Below are positions 8,137-21,472 of a stretch of DNA of 56,079 nt, piece after piece. The DNA comes from Skeletonema tropicum (taxonomy: Eukaryota > Bacillariophyta > Thalassiosirophyceae > Thalassiosirales > Thalassiosiraceae): positions 1-56,079 of the forward strand of contig JAWZXG010000057.1 in the NCBI GenBank assembly GCA_037178625.1, written 5' to 3'. A model generated the notes under the pieces. The model saw only the letters and a list, made by a program, of their open reading frames with translations, was not told where the DNA came from and ran no database searches. Both the position numbers and the translations under genes were made by a program. How positions within the stretch are numbered: position 1 is the first letter of the stretch; the number at the start of each line of letters is the position of its first letter.

Positions 8137-8999
8137 ATGAGTGGAACAACGTCAACCTCGCCAATCTCCATGAGAGCCGCTGCGAATAATACTCCAAAGA
8201 AGCAACGAGGATTATTCAAGGGATGGAAAAAGAATAATGCCAACAAATCAACGGCACAACATGTTGGCGGCGATCCGTCAAATCATCAAATGCATGCGAA
8301 TCAAACAACCACCATGGAGAATCCTCATCATCAAACGCCCAATCGCAGTTCCAACAACAATCCATCAGCAGCAGCAGCAGCTCAATTCTCACCAGCCATT
8401 CATCACAGTCATCAACGAAGAATCACCAACGTCGGCTCATCATCATCCTCCCAACTCCAAAAAAACTATCCAACCACCCAGTGGTCGATGAATATTATCA
8501 CTACTGCAACGATGAACTATCCCGTCAATTGCAATTGGCAGCTCAGAAAGATCGACAATTAAATGAGGAACGAAGACAAACCAAACGAATGTTTCGAGAG
8601 AGGCATGGTGGTCCGTATACTACTCCCAATACTACTAATGGTGGGCAACAACAACAACAACAAAATATGCAACCGTTGACAAATGTACAATTGCAACAAA
8701 AGTGGCATCAACAATATACTACTACTAATGGACCAACAACAACAACGAATAATAATAAATCATCATCACAATCATCGACACAGGCAACCAAGGATACGGC
8801 TTCTTCTTCGACTACTGCTTCCTCATCGATTTCTCGCTCATCTCCAATCTTTCCAATGACGAGACGCTTCACCCCTCATCCTCAATATTATGAACTCTTT
8901 ATCTCAGTTGTCGACAGTCTCACAAATTCCACGAGGGCTTGCACGATAGGGTGCATCACTCACGCTGTTGATATCTTCCTTGCAATTTGGCCAAGCTAG
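8137..8999 (+). pseudogene. Copy U5 with an 8-bp insertion
   Basis: An extra 8 bp (ACCACCCA) lies near 8473-8480, directly after the ACTATCCA word. It moves the reading into the secondary frame, which stops at 8562 after 141 residues from the ATG. The normal frame continues downstream to 8999. This is the only deviation in the unit, and it is longer and less homopolymer-like than the others, so it is a better candidate for a real mutation. Confidence 0.5.
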
Positions 9000-10045
9000 T
9001 CACGATGATTAAGCCGTCTTACTAATGACATCTTTCGTTGTCTGCCTCTCTAGAGATATTCTGTCTTTCCACACGTTCGATGATTCTGAGAGGTCAGGCC
9101 AGCATAGCTCTCAGCCTTTAGTTTTGAAGGTGTTTCTTGGTAGCATTGTCAACTAAGAGAGAAAATTTCCAGTTGAGTCTTATGAATCCGCTTTAACACA
9201 CCAGCACCAGGATATCTTGAGGTGCTCTGAGTAGCATCCCTCCAGCCACGGGTACAGCGACTAACTGCAATGTATAGTTTCATCAACTCTCAAGGTTTAG
9301 TTCTGTCGACATCGGGCTTGTGTGCTTACCAGTTGCGAGCCCAAGTAATATATGATGTAGCAAAGCTTGGGAGATGGCATTTCATATCAGCCGTATCGTA
9401 CTAATTGAATGTCCATAAGGAACATTTTCTTCGCTGGCAATAACAGGTTGATTAATTTAATGCGCAAATTCTCATACATACTTCATTCATGCTATCAAGA
9501 TTCAAGCCAGCCGTGCGGGGCCGATGGTATGAAGCTGCCTCGCTTCCGACTGAACTCACGCACTGCAAGCAATACATAGCTTGAGATGCTTTTCATCCGA
9601 ATTGAGAGAAAGGCAGTGAGAAAGGAGAAGGGCTCAGCATTTCATTAGATCCCATCTATAATGTCGCTAAATTTACGTATTCCGTAGTTGTCTCTCACAT
9701 TGATAAAGGAGACTGGCGATTCATCATAAATTATGTGTCTCCCTTTCTCACAAAGTATCCGACCGTCTGCGTTCAGCCCCGTTCGCACCTCATTCAAATC
9801 GAATGGATGAACATAACTCAGGAACAACCTTCGCTCTACTTAATAACGGTGACGACACAGCCCTGATGGAGCCGATAAAGGAGAGCTCGAACTACTGAAG
9901 AGGTGGCGATTTATAATTCATCAGTAATTGTGAAACAGTGGCTCTCGCCTATCGACTGATTTAAGCGTTGATAGGTCAACAGTCTTGTAGTCTCTCGCTC
10001 ACGGCATCATTGGCAGAGGAAACCAACAAAATTGAATTGAAAAAT

Positions 10046-10916
10046 ATGAGTGGAACAACGTCAACCTCGCCAATCTCCATGAGAGCCGCTGCGAATAATA
10101 CTCCAAAGAAGCAACGAGGATTATTCAAGGGATGGAAAAAGAATAATGCCAACAAATCAACGGCACAACATGTTGGCGGCGATCCGTCAAATCATCAAAT
10201 GCATGCGAATCAAACAACCACCATGGAGAATCCTCATCATCAAACGCCCAATCGCAGTTCCAACAACAATCCATCAGCAGCAGCAGCAGCTCAATTCTCA
10301 CCAGCCATTCATCACAGTCATCAACGAAGAATCACCAACGTCGGCTCATCATCATCCTCCCAACTCCAAAAAAACTATCCAGTGGTCGATGAATATTATC
10401 ACTACTGCAACGATGAACTATCCCGTCAATTGCAATTGGCAGCTCAGAAAGATCGACAATTAAATGAGGAACGAAGACAAACCAAACGAATGTTTCGAGA
10501 GAGGCATGGTGGTCCGTATACTACTCCCAATACTACTAATGGTGGGCAACACAACAACAACAACAAAAATATGCAACCGTTGACAAATGTACAATTGCAA
10601 CAAAAGTGGCATCAACAATATACTACTACTAATGGACCAACAACAACAACGAATAATAATAAATCATCATCACAATCATCGACACAGGCCAACCAAGGAT
10701 ACGGCTTCTTCTTCGACTACTGCTTCCTCATCGATTTCTCGCTCATCTCCAATCTTTCCAATGACGAGACGCTTCACCCCTCATCCTCAATATTATGAAC
10801 TCTTTATCTCAGTTGTCGACAGTCCTCACAAATTCCACGAGGGCTTGCACGATAGGGTGCATCACTCACGCCTGTTGATATCTTCCTTGCAATTTGGCCA
10901 AGCTAGTCACGATGAT
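10046..10916 (+). pseudogene. Copy U6 with multiple frameshifts
   Basis: The Gln tract is rewritten near 10549-10568 (net +3 bases; two offset insertions make it read as His, Asn and Lys). An extra C near 10690 then breaks the frame, giving a stop at 10798 after 250 residues. Further single-base insertions near 10825 and 10871 lie before the homologous stop at 10916, with three more in the spacer. Seven deviations in one unit, all insertions, look like poor consensus. Confidence 0.5.
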
Positions 10917-11960
10917 TAAGCCGTCTTACTAATGACATCTTTCGTTGTCCTGCCTCTCTAGAGATATTCTGTCTTTCCACACGTTCGATGATTCTGAGAG
11001 GTCAGGCCAGCATAGCTCTCAGCCTTTAGTTTTGAAGGTGTTTCTTGGTAGCATTGTCAACTAAGAGAGAAAATTTCCAGTTGAGTCTTATGAATCCGCT
11101 TTAACACACCAGCACCAGGATATCTTGAGGTGCTCTGAGTAGCATCCCTCCAGCCACGGGTACAGCGACTAACTGCAATGTATAGTTTCATCAACTCTCA
11201 AGGTTTAGTTCTGTCGACATCGGGCCTTGTGTGCTTACCAGTTGCGAGCCCAAGTAATATATGATGTAGCAAAGCTTGGGAGATGGCATTTCATATCAGC
11301 CGTATCGTACTAATTGAATGTCCATAAGGAACATTTTCTTCGCTGGCAAATAACAGGTTGATTAATTTAATGCGCAAATTCTCATACATACTTCATTCAT
11401 GCTATCAAGATTCAAGCCAGCCGTGCGGGGCCGATGGTATGAAGCTTGCCTCGCTTCCGACTGAACTCACGCACTGCAAGCAATACATAGCTTTTGAGAT
11501 GCTTTTCATCCGAATTGAGAGAAAGGCAGTGAGAAAGGAGAAGGGCTCAGCATTTCATTAGATCCCATCTATAATGTCGCTAAATTTACGTATTCCGTAG
11601 TTGTCTCTCACATTGATAAAGGAGACTGGCGATTCATCATAAATTATGTGTCTCCCTTTCTCACAAAGTATCCGACCGTCTGCGTTCAGCCCCGTTCGCA
11701 CCTCATTCAAATCGAATGGATGAACATAACTCAGGAACAACCTTCCGCTCTACTTAATAACGGTGACGACACAGCCCCTGATGGAGCCGATAAAGGAGAG
11801 CTCGAACTACTGAAGAGGTGGCGATTTATAATTCATCAGTAATTGTGAAACAGTGGCTCTCGCCTATCGACTGATTTAAGCGTTGATAGGTCAACAGTCT
11901 TGTAGTCTCTCGCTCACGGCATCATTGGCAGAGGAAACCAACAAAATTGAATTGAAAAAT

Positions 11961-12816
11961 ATGAGTGGAACAACGTCAACCTCGCCAATCTCCATGAGAG
12001 CCGCTGCGAATAATACTCCAAAGAAGCAACGAGGATTATTCAAGGGATGGAAAAAGAATAATGCCAACAAATCAACGGCACAACATGTTGGCGGCGATCC
12101 GTCAAATCATCAAATGCATGCGAATCAACAACCACCATGGAGAATCCTCATCATCAAACGCCCAATCGCAGTTCCAACAACAATCCATCAGCAGCAGCAG
12201 CAGCTCAATTCTCACCAGCCATTCATCACAGTCATCAACGAAGAATCACCAACGTCGGCTCATCATCATCCTCCCAACTCCAAAAAAACTATCCAGTGGT
12301 CGATGAATATTATCACTACTGCAACGATGAACTATCCCGTCAATTGCAATTGGCAGCTCAGAAAGATCGACAATTAAATGAGGAACGAAGACAAACCAAA
12401 CGAATGTTTCGAGAGAGGCATGGTGGTCCGTATACTACTCCCAATACTACTAATGGTGGGCAACAACAACAACAACAAAATATGCAACCGTTGACAAATG
12501 TACAATTGCAACAAAAGTGGCATCAACAATATACTACTACTAATGGACCAACAACAACAACGAATAATAATAAATCATCATCACAATCATCGACACAGGC
12601 AACCAAGGATACGGCTTCTTCTTCGACTACTGCTTCCTCATCGATTTCTCGCTCATCTCCAATCTTTCCAATGACGAGACGCTTCACCCCTCATCCTCAA
12701 TATTATTGAACTCTTTATCTCAGTTGTCCGACAGTCTCACAAATTCCACGAGGGCTTGCACGATAGGGTGCATCACTCACGCTGTTGATATCTTCCTTGC
12801 AATTTGGCCAAGCTAG
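11961..12816 (+). pseudogene. Copy U7 with multiple frameshifts
   Basis: One A is missing near 12128, so translation from the ATG stops at 12377 after 138 residues. The normal frame is open again downstream but ends early at 12709, where an added T turns TAT TAT GAA into TAT TAT TGA. The homologous stop is at 12816. Eleven deviations occur in this unit, ten of them insertions. Confidence 0.5.
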
Positions 12817-13868
12817 TCACGATGATTAAGGCCGTCTTACTAATGACATCTTTCGTTGTCTGCCTCTCTAGAGATATTCTGTCTTTCCACACGTTCGATG
12901 ATTCTTGAGAGGTCAGGCCAGCATAGCTCTCAGCCTTTAGTTTTGAAGGTGTTTCTTGGTAGCATTGTCAACTAAGAGAGAAAATTTCCAGTTGAGTCTT
13001 ATGAATCCGCTTTAACACACCAGCACCAGGATATCTTGAGGTGCTCTGAGTAGCATCCCTCCAGCCACGGGTACAGCGACTAACTGCAATGTATAGTTTC
13101 ATCAACTCTCAAGGTTTAGTTCTGTCGACATCGGGCTTGTGTGCTTACCAGTTGCGAGCCCAAGGTAATATATGATGTAGCAAAGCTTGGGAGATGGCAT
13201 TTCATATCAGCCGTATCGTACTAATTGAATGTCCATAAGGAACATTTTTCTTCGCTGGCAATAACAGGTTGATTAATTTAATGCGCAAATTCTCATACAT
13301 ACTTCATTCATGCTATCAAGATTCAAGCCAGCCGTGCGGGGCCGATGGTATGAAGCTGCCTCGCTTCCGACTGAACTCACGCACTGCAAGCAATACATAG
13401 CTTGAGATGCTTTTCATCCGAATTGAGAGAAAGGCAGTGAGAAAGGAGAAGGGCTCAGCATTTCATTTTAGATCCCATCTATAATGTCGCTAAATTTACG
13501 TATTCCGTAGTTGTCTCTCACATTGATAAAGGAGACTGGCGATTCATCATAAATTATGTGTCTCCCTTTCTCACAAAGTATCCGACCGTCTGCGTTCAGC
13601 CCCGTTCGCACCTCATTCAAATCGAATGGATGAACATAACTCAGGAACAACCTTCGCTCTACTTAATAACGGTGACGACACAGCCCTGATGGAGCCGATA
13701 AAGGAGAGCTCGAACTACTGAAGAGGTGGCGATTTATAATTCATCAGTAATTGTGAAACAGTGGCTCTCGCCTATCGACTGATTTAAGCGTTGATAGGTC
13801 AACAGTCTTGTAGTCTCTCGCTCACGGCATCATTGGCAGAGGAAACCAACAAAATTGAATTGAAAAAT

Positions 13869-14723
13869 ATGAGTGGAACAACGTCAACCTCGCCAATCTC
13901 CATGAGAGCCGCTGCGAATAATACTCCAAAGAAGCAACGAGGATTATTCAAGGGATGGAAAAAGAATAATGCCAACAAATCAACGGCACAACATGTTGGC
14001 GGCGATCCGTCAAATCATCAAATGCATGCGAATCAAACAACCACCATGGAGAATCCTCATCATCAAACGCCCAATCGCAGTTCCAACAACAATCCATCAG
14101 CAGCAGCAGCAGCTCAATTCTCACCAGCCATTCATCACAGTCATCAACGAAGAATCACCAACGTCGGCTCATCATCATCCTCCCAACTCCAAAAAAACTA
14201 TCCAGTGGTCGATGAATATTATCACTACTGCAACGATGAACTATCCCGTCAATTGCAATTGGCAGCTCAGAAAGATCGACAATTAAATGAGGAACGAAGA
14301 CAAACCAAACGAATGTTTCGAGAGAGGCATGGTGGTCCGTATACTACTCCCAATACTACTAATGGTGGGCAACAACAACAACAACAAAATATGCAACCGT
14401 TGACAAATGTACAATTGCAACAAAAGTGGCATCAACAATATACTACTACTAATGGACCAACAACAACAACGAATAATAATAAATCATCATCACAATCATC
14501 GACACAGGCAACCAAGGATACGGCTTCTTCTTCGACTACTGCTTCCTCATCGATTTCTCGCTCATCTCCAATCTTTCCAATGACGAGACGCTTCACCCCT
14601 CATCCTCAATATTATGAACTCTTTATCTCAGTTGTCGACAGTCTCACAAATTCCACGAGGGCTTGCACGATAGGGTGCATCACTCACGCTGTTGATATCT
14701 TCCTTGCAATTTGGCCAAGCTAG
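13869..14723 (+). CDS. Intact copy U8 of the 284-aa repeat protein
   Basis: The coding part matches the reference copy. The only deviation in the unit (13341-15243) is two extra T in the spacer near 13467. Confidence 0.6.
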   Translation: MSGTTSTSPISMRAAANNTPKKQRGLFKGWKKNNANKSTAQHVGGDPSNHQMHANQTTTMENPHHQTPNRSSNNNPSAAAAAQFSPAIHHSHQRRITNVGSSSSSQLQKNYPVVDEYYHYCNDELSRQLQLAAQKDRQLNEERRQTKRMFRERHGGPYTTPNTTNGGQQQQQQNMQPLTNVQLQQKWHQQYTTTNGPTTTTNNNKSSSQSSTQATKDTASSSTTASSSISRSSPIFPMTRRFTPHPQYYELFISVVDSLTNSTRACTIGCITHAVDIFLAIWPS

Positions 14724-15769
14724 TCACGATGATTAAGCCGTCTTACTAATGACATCTTTCGTTGTCTGCCTCTCTAGAGATATTCTGTCTTTCCACACGT
14801 TCGATGATTCTGAGAGGTCAGGCCAGCATAGCTCTCAGCCTTTAGTTTTGAAGGTGTTTCTTGGTAGCATTGTCAACTAAGAGAGAAAATTTCCAGTTGA
14901 GTCTTATGAATCCGCTTTAACACACCAGCACCAGGATATCTTGAGGTGCTCTGAGTAGCATCCCTCCAGCCACGGGTACAGCGACTAACTGCAATGTATA
15001 GTTTCATCAACTCTCAAGGTTTAGTTCTGTCGACATCGGGCTTGTGTGCTTACCAGTTGCGAGCCCAAGTAATATATGATGTAGCAAAGCTTGGGAGATG
15101 GCATTTCATATCAGCCGTATCGTACTAATTGAATGTCCATAAGGAACATTTTCTTCGCTGGCAATAACAGGTTGATTAATTTAATGCGCAAATTCTCATA
15201 CATACTTCATTCATGCTATCAAGATTCAAGCCAGCCGTGCGGGGCCGATGGTATGAAGCTGCCTCGCTTCCGACTGAACTCACGCACTGCAAGCAATACA
15301 TAGCTTGAGATGCTTTTCATCCGAATTGAGAGAAAGGCAGTGAGAAAGGAGAAGGGCTCAGCATTTCATTAGATCCCATCTATAATGTCGCTAAATTTAC
15401 GTATTCCGTAGTTGTCTCTCACATTGATAAAGGAGACTGGCGATTCATCATAAATTATGTGTCTCCCTTTCTCACAAAGTATCCGACCGTCTGCGTTCAG
15501 CCCCGTTCGCACCTCATTCAAATCGAATGGATGAACATAACTCAGGAACAACCTTCGCTCTACTTAATAACGGTGACGACACAGCCCTGATGGAGCCGAT
15601 AAAGGAGAGCTCGAACTACTGAAGAGGTGGCGATTTATAATTCATCAGTAATTGTGAAACAGTGGCTCTCGCCTATCGACTGATTTAAGCGTTGATAGGT
15701 CAACAGTCTTGTAGTCTCTCGCTCACGGCATCATTGGCAGAGGAAACCAACAAAATTGAATTGAAAAAT

Positions 15770-16624
15770 ATGAGTGGAACAACGTCAACCTCGCCAATCT
15801 CCATGAGAGCCGCTGCGAATAATACTCCAAAGAAGCAACGAGGATTATTCAAGGGATGGAAAAAGAATAATGCCAACAAATCAACGGCACAACATGTTGG
15901 CGGCGATCCGTCAAATCATCAAATGCATGCGAATCAAACAACCACCATGGAGAATCCTCATCATCAAACGCCCAATCGCAGTTCCAACAACAATCCATCA
16001 GCAGCAGCAGCAGCTCAATTCTCACCAGCCATTCATCACAGTCATCAACGAAGAATCACCAACGTCGGCTCATCATCATCCTCCCAACTCCAAAAAAACT
16101 ATCCAGTGGTCGATGAATATTATCACTACTGCAACGATGAACTATCCCGTCAATTGCAATTGGCAGCTCAGAAAGATCGACAATTAAATGAGGAACGAAG
16201 ACAAACCAAACGAATGTTTCGAGAGAGGCATGGTGGTCCGTATACTACTCCCAATACTACTAATGGTGGGCAACAACAACAACAACAAAATATGCAACCG
16301 TTGACAAATGTACAATTGCAACAAAAGTGGCATCAACAATATACTACTACTAATGGACCAACAACAACAACGAATAATAATAAATCATCATCACAATCAT
16401 CGACACAGGCAACCAAGGATACGGCTTCTTCTTCGACTACTGCTTCCTCATCGATTTCTCGCTCATCTCCAATCTTTCCAATGACGAGACGCTTCACCCC
16501 TCATCCTCAATATTATGAACTCTTTATCTCAGTTGTCGACAGTCTCACAAATTCCACGAGGGCTTGCACGATAGGGTGCATCACTCACGCTGTTGATATC
16601 TTCCTTGCAATTTGGCCAAGCTAG
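15770..16624 (+). CDS. Intact copy U9 of the 284-aa repeat protein
   Basis: Same 284 residues as the reference; unit 15244-17144 is 1,901 bp without deviation. Confidence 0.6.
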   Translation: MSGTTSTSPISMRAAANNTPKKQRGLFKGWKKNNANKSTAQHVGGDPSNHQMHANQTTTMENPHHQTPNRSSNNNPSAAAAAQFSPAIHHSHQRRITNVGSSSSSQLQKNYPVVDEYYHYCNDELSRQLQLAAQKDRQLNEERRQTKRMFRERHGGPYTTPNTTNGGQQQQQQNMQPLTNVQLQQKWHQQYTTTNGPTTTTNNNKSSSQSSTQATKDTASSSTTASSSISRSSPIFPMTRRFTPHPQYYELFISVVDSLTNSTRACTIGCITHAVDIFLAIWPS

Positions 16625-17670
16625 TCACGATGATTAAGCCGTCTTACTAATGACATCTTTCGTTGTCTGCCTCTCTAGAGATATTCTGTCTTTCCACACG
16701 TTCGATGATTCTGAGAGGTCAGGCCAGCATAGCTCTCAGCCTTTAGTTTTGAAGGTGTTTCTTGGTAGCATTGTCAACTAAGAGAGAAAATTTCCAGTTG
16801 AGTCTTATGAATCCGCTTTAACACACCAGCACCAGGATATCTTGAGGTGCTCTGAGTAGCATCCCTCCAGCCACGGGTACAGCGACTAACTGCAATGTAT
16901 AGTTTCATCAACTCTCAAGGTTTAGTTCTGTCGACATCGGGCTTGTGTGCTTACCAGTTGCGAGCCCAAGTAATATATGATGTAGCAAAGCTTGGGAGAT
17001 GGCATTTCATATCAGCCGTATCGTACTAATTGAATGTCCATAAGGAACATTTTCTTCGCTGGCAATAACAGGTTGATTAATTTAATGCGCAAATTCTCAT
17101 ACATACTTCATTCATGCTATCAAGATTCAAGCCAGCCGTGCGGGGCCGATGGTATGAAGCTGCCTCGCTTCCGACTGAACTCACGCACTGCAAGCAATAC
17201 ATAGCTTGAGATGCTTTTCATCCGAATTGAGAGAAAGGCAGTGAGAAAGGAGAAGGGCTCAGCATTTCATTAGATCCCATCTATAATGTCGCTAAATTTA
17301 CGTATTCCGTAGTTGTCTCTCACATTGATAAAGGAGACTGGCGATTCATCATAAATTATGTGTCTCCCTTTCTCACAAAGTATCCGACCGTCTGCGTTCA
17401 GCCCCGTTCGCACCTCATTCAAATCGAATGGATGAACATAACTCAGGAACAACCTTCGCTCTACTTAATAACGGTGACGACACAGCCCTGATGGAGCCGA
17501 TAAAGGAGAGCTCGAACTACTGAAGAGGTGGCGATTTATAATTCATCAGTAATTGTGAAACAGTGGCTCTCGCCTATCGACTGATTTAAGCGTTGATAGG
17601 TCAACAGTCTTGTAGTCTCTCGCTCACGGCATCATTGGCAGAGGAAACCAACAAAATTGAATTGAAAAAT

Positions 17671-18525
17671 ATGAGTGGAACAACGTCAACCTCGCCAATC
17701 TCCATGAGAGCCGCTGCGAATAATACTCCAAAGAAGCAACGAGGATTATTCAAGGGATGGAAAAAGAATAATGCCAACAAATCAACGGCACAACATGTTG
17801 GCGGCGATCCGTCAAATCATCAAATGCATGCGAATCAAACAACCACCATGGAGAATCCTCATCATCAAACGCCCAATCGCAGTTCCAACAACAATCCATC
17901 AGCAGCAGCAGCAGCTCAATTCTCACCAGCCATTCATCACAGTCATCAACGAAGAATCACCAACGTCGGCTCATCATCATCCTCCCAACTCCAAAAAAAC
18001 TATCCAGTGGTCGATGAATATTATCACTACTGCAACGATGAACTATCCCGTCAATTGCAATTGGCAGCTCAGAAAGATCGACAATTAAATGAGGAACGAA
18101 GACAAACCAAACGAATGTTTCGAGAGAGGCATGGTGGTCCGTATACTACTCCCAATACTACTAATGGTGGGCAACAACAACAACAACAAAATATGCAACC
18201 GTTGACAAATGTACAATTGCAACAAAAGTGGCATCAACAATATACTACTACTAATGGACCAACAACAACAACGAATAATAATAAATCATCATCACAATCA
18301 TCGACACAGGCAACCAAGGATACGGCTTCTTCTTCGACTACTGCTTCCTCATCGATTTCTCGCTCATCTCCAATCTTTCCAATGACGAGACGCTTCACCC
18401 CTCATCCTCAATATTATGAACTCTTTATCTCAGTTGTCGACAGTCTCACAAATTCCACGAGGGCTTGCACGATAGGGTGCATCACTCACGCTGTTGATAT
18501 CTTCCTTGCAATTTGGCCAAGCTAG
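17671..18525 (+). CDS. Intact copy U10 of the 284-aa repeat protein
   Basis: Same 284 residues as the reference; unit 17145-19045 is 1,901 bp without deviation. Confidence 0.6.
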   Translation: MSGTTSTSPISMRAAANNTPKKQRGLFKGWKKNNANKSTAQHVGGDPSNHQMHANQTTTMENPHHQTPNRSSNNNPSAAAAAQFSPAIHHSHQRRITNVGSSSSSQLQKNYPVVDEYYHYCNDELSRQLQLAAQKDRQLNEERRQTKRMFRERHGGPYTTPNTTNGGQQQQQQNMQPLTNVQLQQKWHQQYTTTNGPTTTTNNNKSSSQSSTQATKDTASSSTTASSSISRSSPIFPMTRRFTPHPQYYELFISVVDSLTNSTRACTIGCITHAVDIFLAIWPS

Positions 18526-19571
18526 TCACGATGATTAAGCCGTCTTACTAATGACATCTTTCGTTGTCTGCCTCTCTAGAGATATTCTGTCTTTCCACAC
18601 GTTCGATGATTCTGAGAGGTCAGGCCAGCATAGCTCTCAGCCTTTAGTTTTGAAGGTGTTTCTTGGTAGCATTGTCAACTAAGAGAGAAAATTTCCAGTT
18701 GAGTCTTATGAATCCGCTTTAACACACCAGCACCAGGATATCTTGAGGTGCTCTGAGTAGCATCCCTCCAGCCACGGGTACAGCGACTAACTGCAATGTA
18801 TAGTTTCATCAACTCTCAAGGTTTAGTTCTGTCGACATCGGGCTTGTGTGCTTACCAGTTGCGAGCCCAAGTAATATATGATGTAGCAAAGCTTGGGAGA
18901 TGGCATTTCATATCAGCCGTATCGTACTAATTGAATGTCCATAAGGAACATTTTCTTCGCTGGCAATAACAGGTTGATTAATTTAATGCGCAAATTCTCA
19001 TACATACTTCATTCATGCTATCAAGATTCAAGCCAGCCGTGCGGGGCCGATGGTATGAAGCTGCCTCGCTTCCGACTGAACTCACGCACTGCAAGCAATA
19101 CATAGCTTGAGATGCTTTTCATCCGAATTGAGAGAAAGGCAGTGAGAAAGGAGAAGGGCTCAGCATTTCATTAGATCCCATCTATAATGTCGCTAAATTT
19201 ACGTATTCCGTAGTTGTCTCTCACATTGATAAAGGAGACTGGCGATTCATCATAAATTATGTGTCTCCCTTTCTCACAAAGTATCCGACCGTCTGCGTTC
19301 AGCCCCGTTCGCACCTCATTCAAATCGAATGGATGAACATAACTCAGGAACAACCTTCGCTCTACTTAATAACGGTGACGACACAGCCCTGATGGAGCCG
19401 ATAAAGGAGAGCTCGAACTACTGAAGAGGTGGCGATTTATAATTCATCAGTAATTGTGAAACAGTGGCTCTCGCCTATCGACTGATTTAAGCGTTGATAG
19501 GTCAACAGTCTTGTAGTCTCTCGCTCACGGCATCATTGGCAGAGGAAACCAACAAAATTGAATTGAAAAAT

Positions 19572-20426
19572 ATGAGTGGAACAACGTCAACCTCGCCAAT
19601 CTCCATGAGAGCCGCTGCGAATAATACTCCAAAGAAGCAACGAGGATTATTCAAGGGATGGAAAAAGAATAATGCCAACAAATCAACGGCACAACATGTT
19701 GGCGGCGATCCGTCAAATCATCAAATGCATGCGAATCAAACAACCACCATGGAGAATCCTCATCATCAAACGCCCAATCGCAGTTCCAACAACAATCCAT
19801 CAGCAGCAGCAGCAGCTCAATTCTCACCAGCCATTCATCACAGTCATCAACGAAGAATCACCAACGTCGGCTCATCATCATCCTCCCAACTCCAAAAAAA
19901 CTATCCAGTGGTCGATGAATATTATCACTACTGCAACGATGAACTATCCCGTCAATTGCAATTGGCAGCTCAGAAAGATCGACAATTAAATGAGGAACGA
20001 AGACAAACCAAACGAATGTTTCGAGAGAGGCATGGTGGTCCGTATACTACTCCCAATACTACTAATGGTGGGCAACAACAACAACAACAAAATATGCAAC
20101 CGTTGACAAATGTACAATTGCAACAAAAGTGGCATCAACAATATACTACTACTAATGGACCAACAACAACAACGAATAATAATAAATCATCATCACAATC
20201 ATCGACACAGGCAACCAAGGATACGGCTTCTTCTTCGACTACTGCTTCCTCATCGATTTCTCGCTCATCTCCAATCTTTCCAATGACGAGACGCTTCACC
20301 CCTCATCCTCAATATTATGAACTCTTTATCTCAGTTGTCGACAGTCTCACAAATTCCACGAGGGCTTGCACGATAGGGTGCATCACTCACGCTGTTGATA
20401 TCTTCCTTGCAATTTGGCCAAGCTAG
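19572..20426 (+). CDS. Intact copy U11 of the 284-aa repeat protein
   Basis: Same 284 residues as the reference; unit 19046-20946 is 1,901 bp without deviation. Confidence 0.6.
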   Translation: MSGTTSTSPISMRAAANNTPKKQRGLFKGWKKNNANKSTAQHVGGDPSNHQMHANQTTTMENPHHQTPNRSSNNNPSAAAAAQFSPAIHHSHQRRITNVGSSSSSQLQKNYPVVDEYYHYCNDELSRQLQLAAQKDRQLNEERRQTKRMFRERHGGPYTTPNTTNGGQQQQQQNMQPLTNVQLQQKWHQQYTTTNGPTTTTNNNKSSSQSSTQATKDTASSSTTASSSISRSSPIFPMTRRFTPHPQYYELFISVVDSLTNSTRACTIGCITHAVDIFLAIWPS

Positions 20427-21472
20427 TCACGATGATTAAGCCGTCTTACTAATGACATCTTTCGTTGTCTGCCTCTCTAGAGATATTCTGTCTTTCCACA
20501 CGTTCGATGATTCTGAGAGGTCAGGCCAGCATAGCTCTCAGCCTTTAGTTTTGAAGGTGTTTCTTGGTAGCATTGTCAACTAAGAGAGAAAATTTCCAGT
20601 TGAGTCTTATGAATCCGCTTTAACACACCAGCACCAGGATATCTTGAGGTGCTCTGAGTAGCATCCCTCCAGCCACGGGTACAGCGACTAACTGCAATGT
20701 ATAGTTTCATCAACTCTCAAGGTTTAGTTCTGTCGACATCGGGCTTGTGTGCTTACCAGTTGCGAGCCCAAGTAATATATGATGTAGCAAAGCTTGGGAG
20801 ATGGCATTTCATATCAGCCGTATCGTACTAATTGAATGTCCATAAGGAACATTTTCTTCGCTGGCAATAACAGGTTGATTAATTTAATGCGCAAATTCTC
20901 ATACATACTTCATTCATGCTATCAAGATTCAAGCCAGCCGTGCGGGGCCGATGGTATGAAGCTGCCTCGCTTCCGACTGAACTCACGCACTGCAAGCAAT
21001 ACATAGCTTGAGATGCTTTTCATCCGAATTGAGAGAAAGGCAGTGAGAAAGGAGAAGGGCTCAGCATTTCATTAGATCCCATCTATAATGTCGCTAAATT
21101 TACGTATTCCGTAGTTGTCTCTCACATTGATAAAGGAGACTGGCGATTCATCATAAATTATGTGTCTCCCTTTCTCACAAAGTATCCGACCGTCTGCGTT
21201 CAGCCCCGTTCGCACCTCATTCAAATCGAATGGATGAACATAACTCAGGAACAACCTTCGCTCTACTTAATAACGGTGACGACACAGCCCTGATGGAGCC
21301 GATAAAGGAGAGCTCGAACTACTGAAGAGGTGGCGATTTATAATTCATCAGTAATTGTGAAACAGTGGCTCTCGCCTATCGACTGATTTAAGCGTTGATA
21401 GGTCAACAGTCTTGTAGTCTCTCGCTCACGGCATCATTGGCAGAGGAAACCAACAAAATTGAATTGAAAAAT

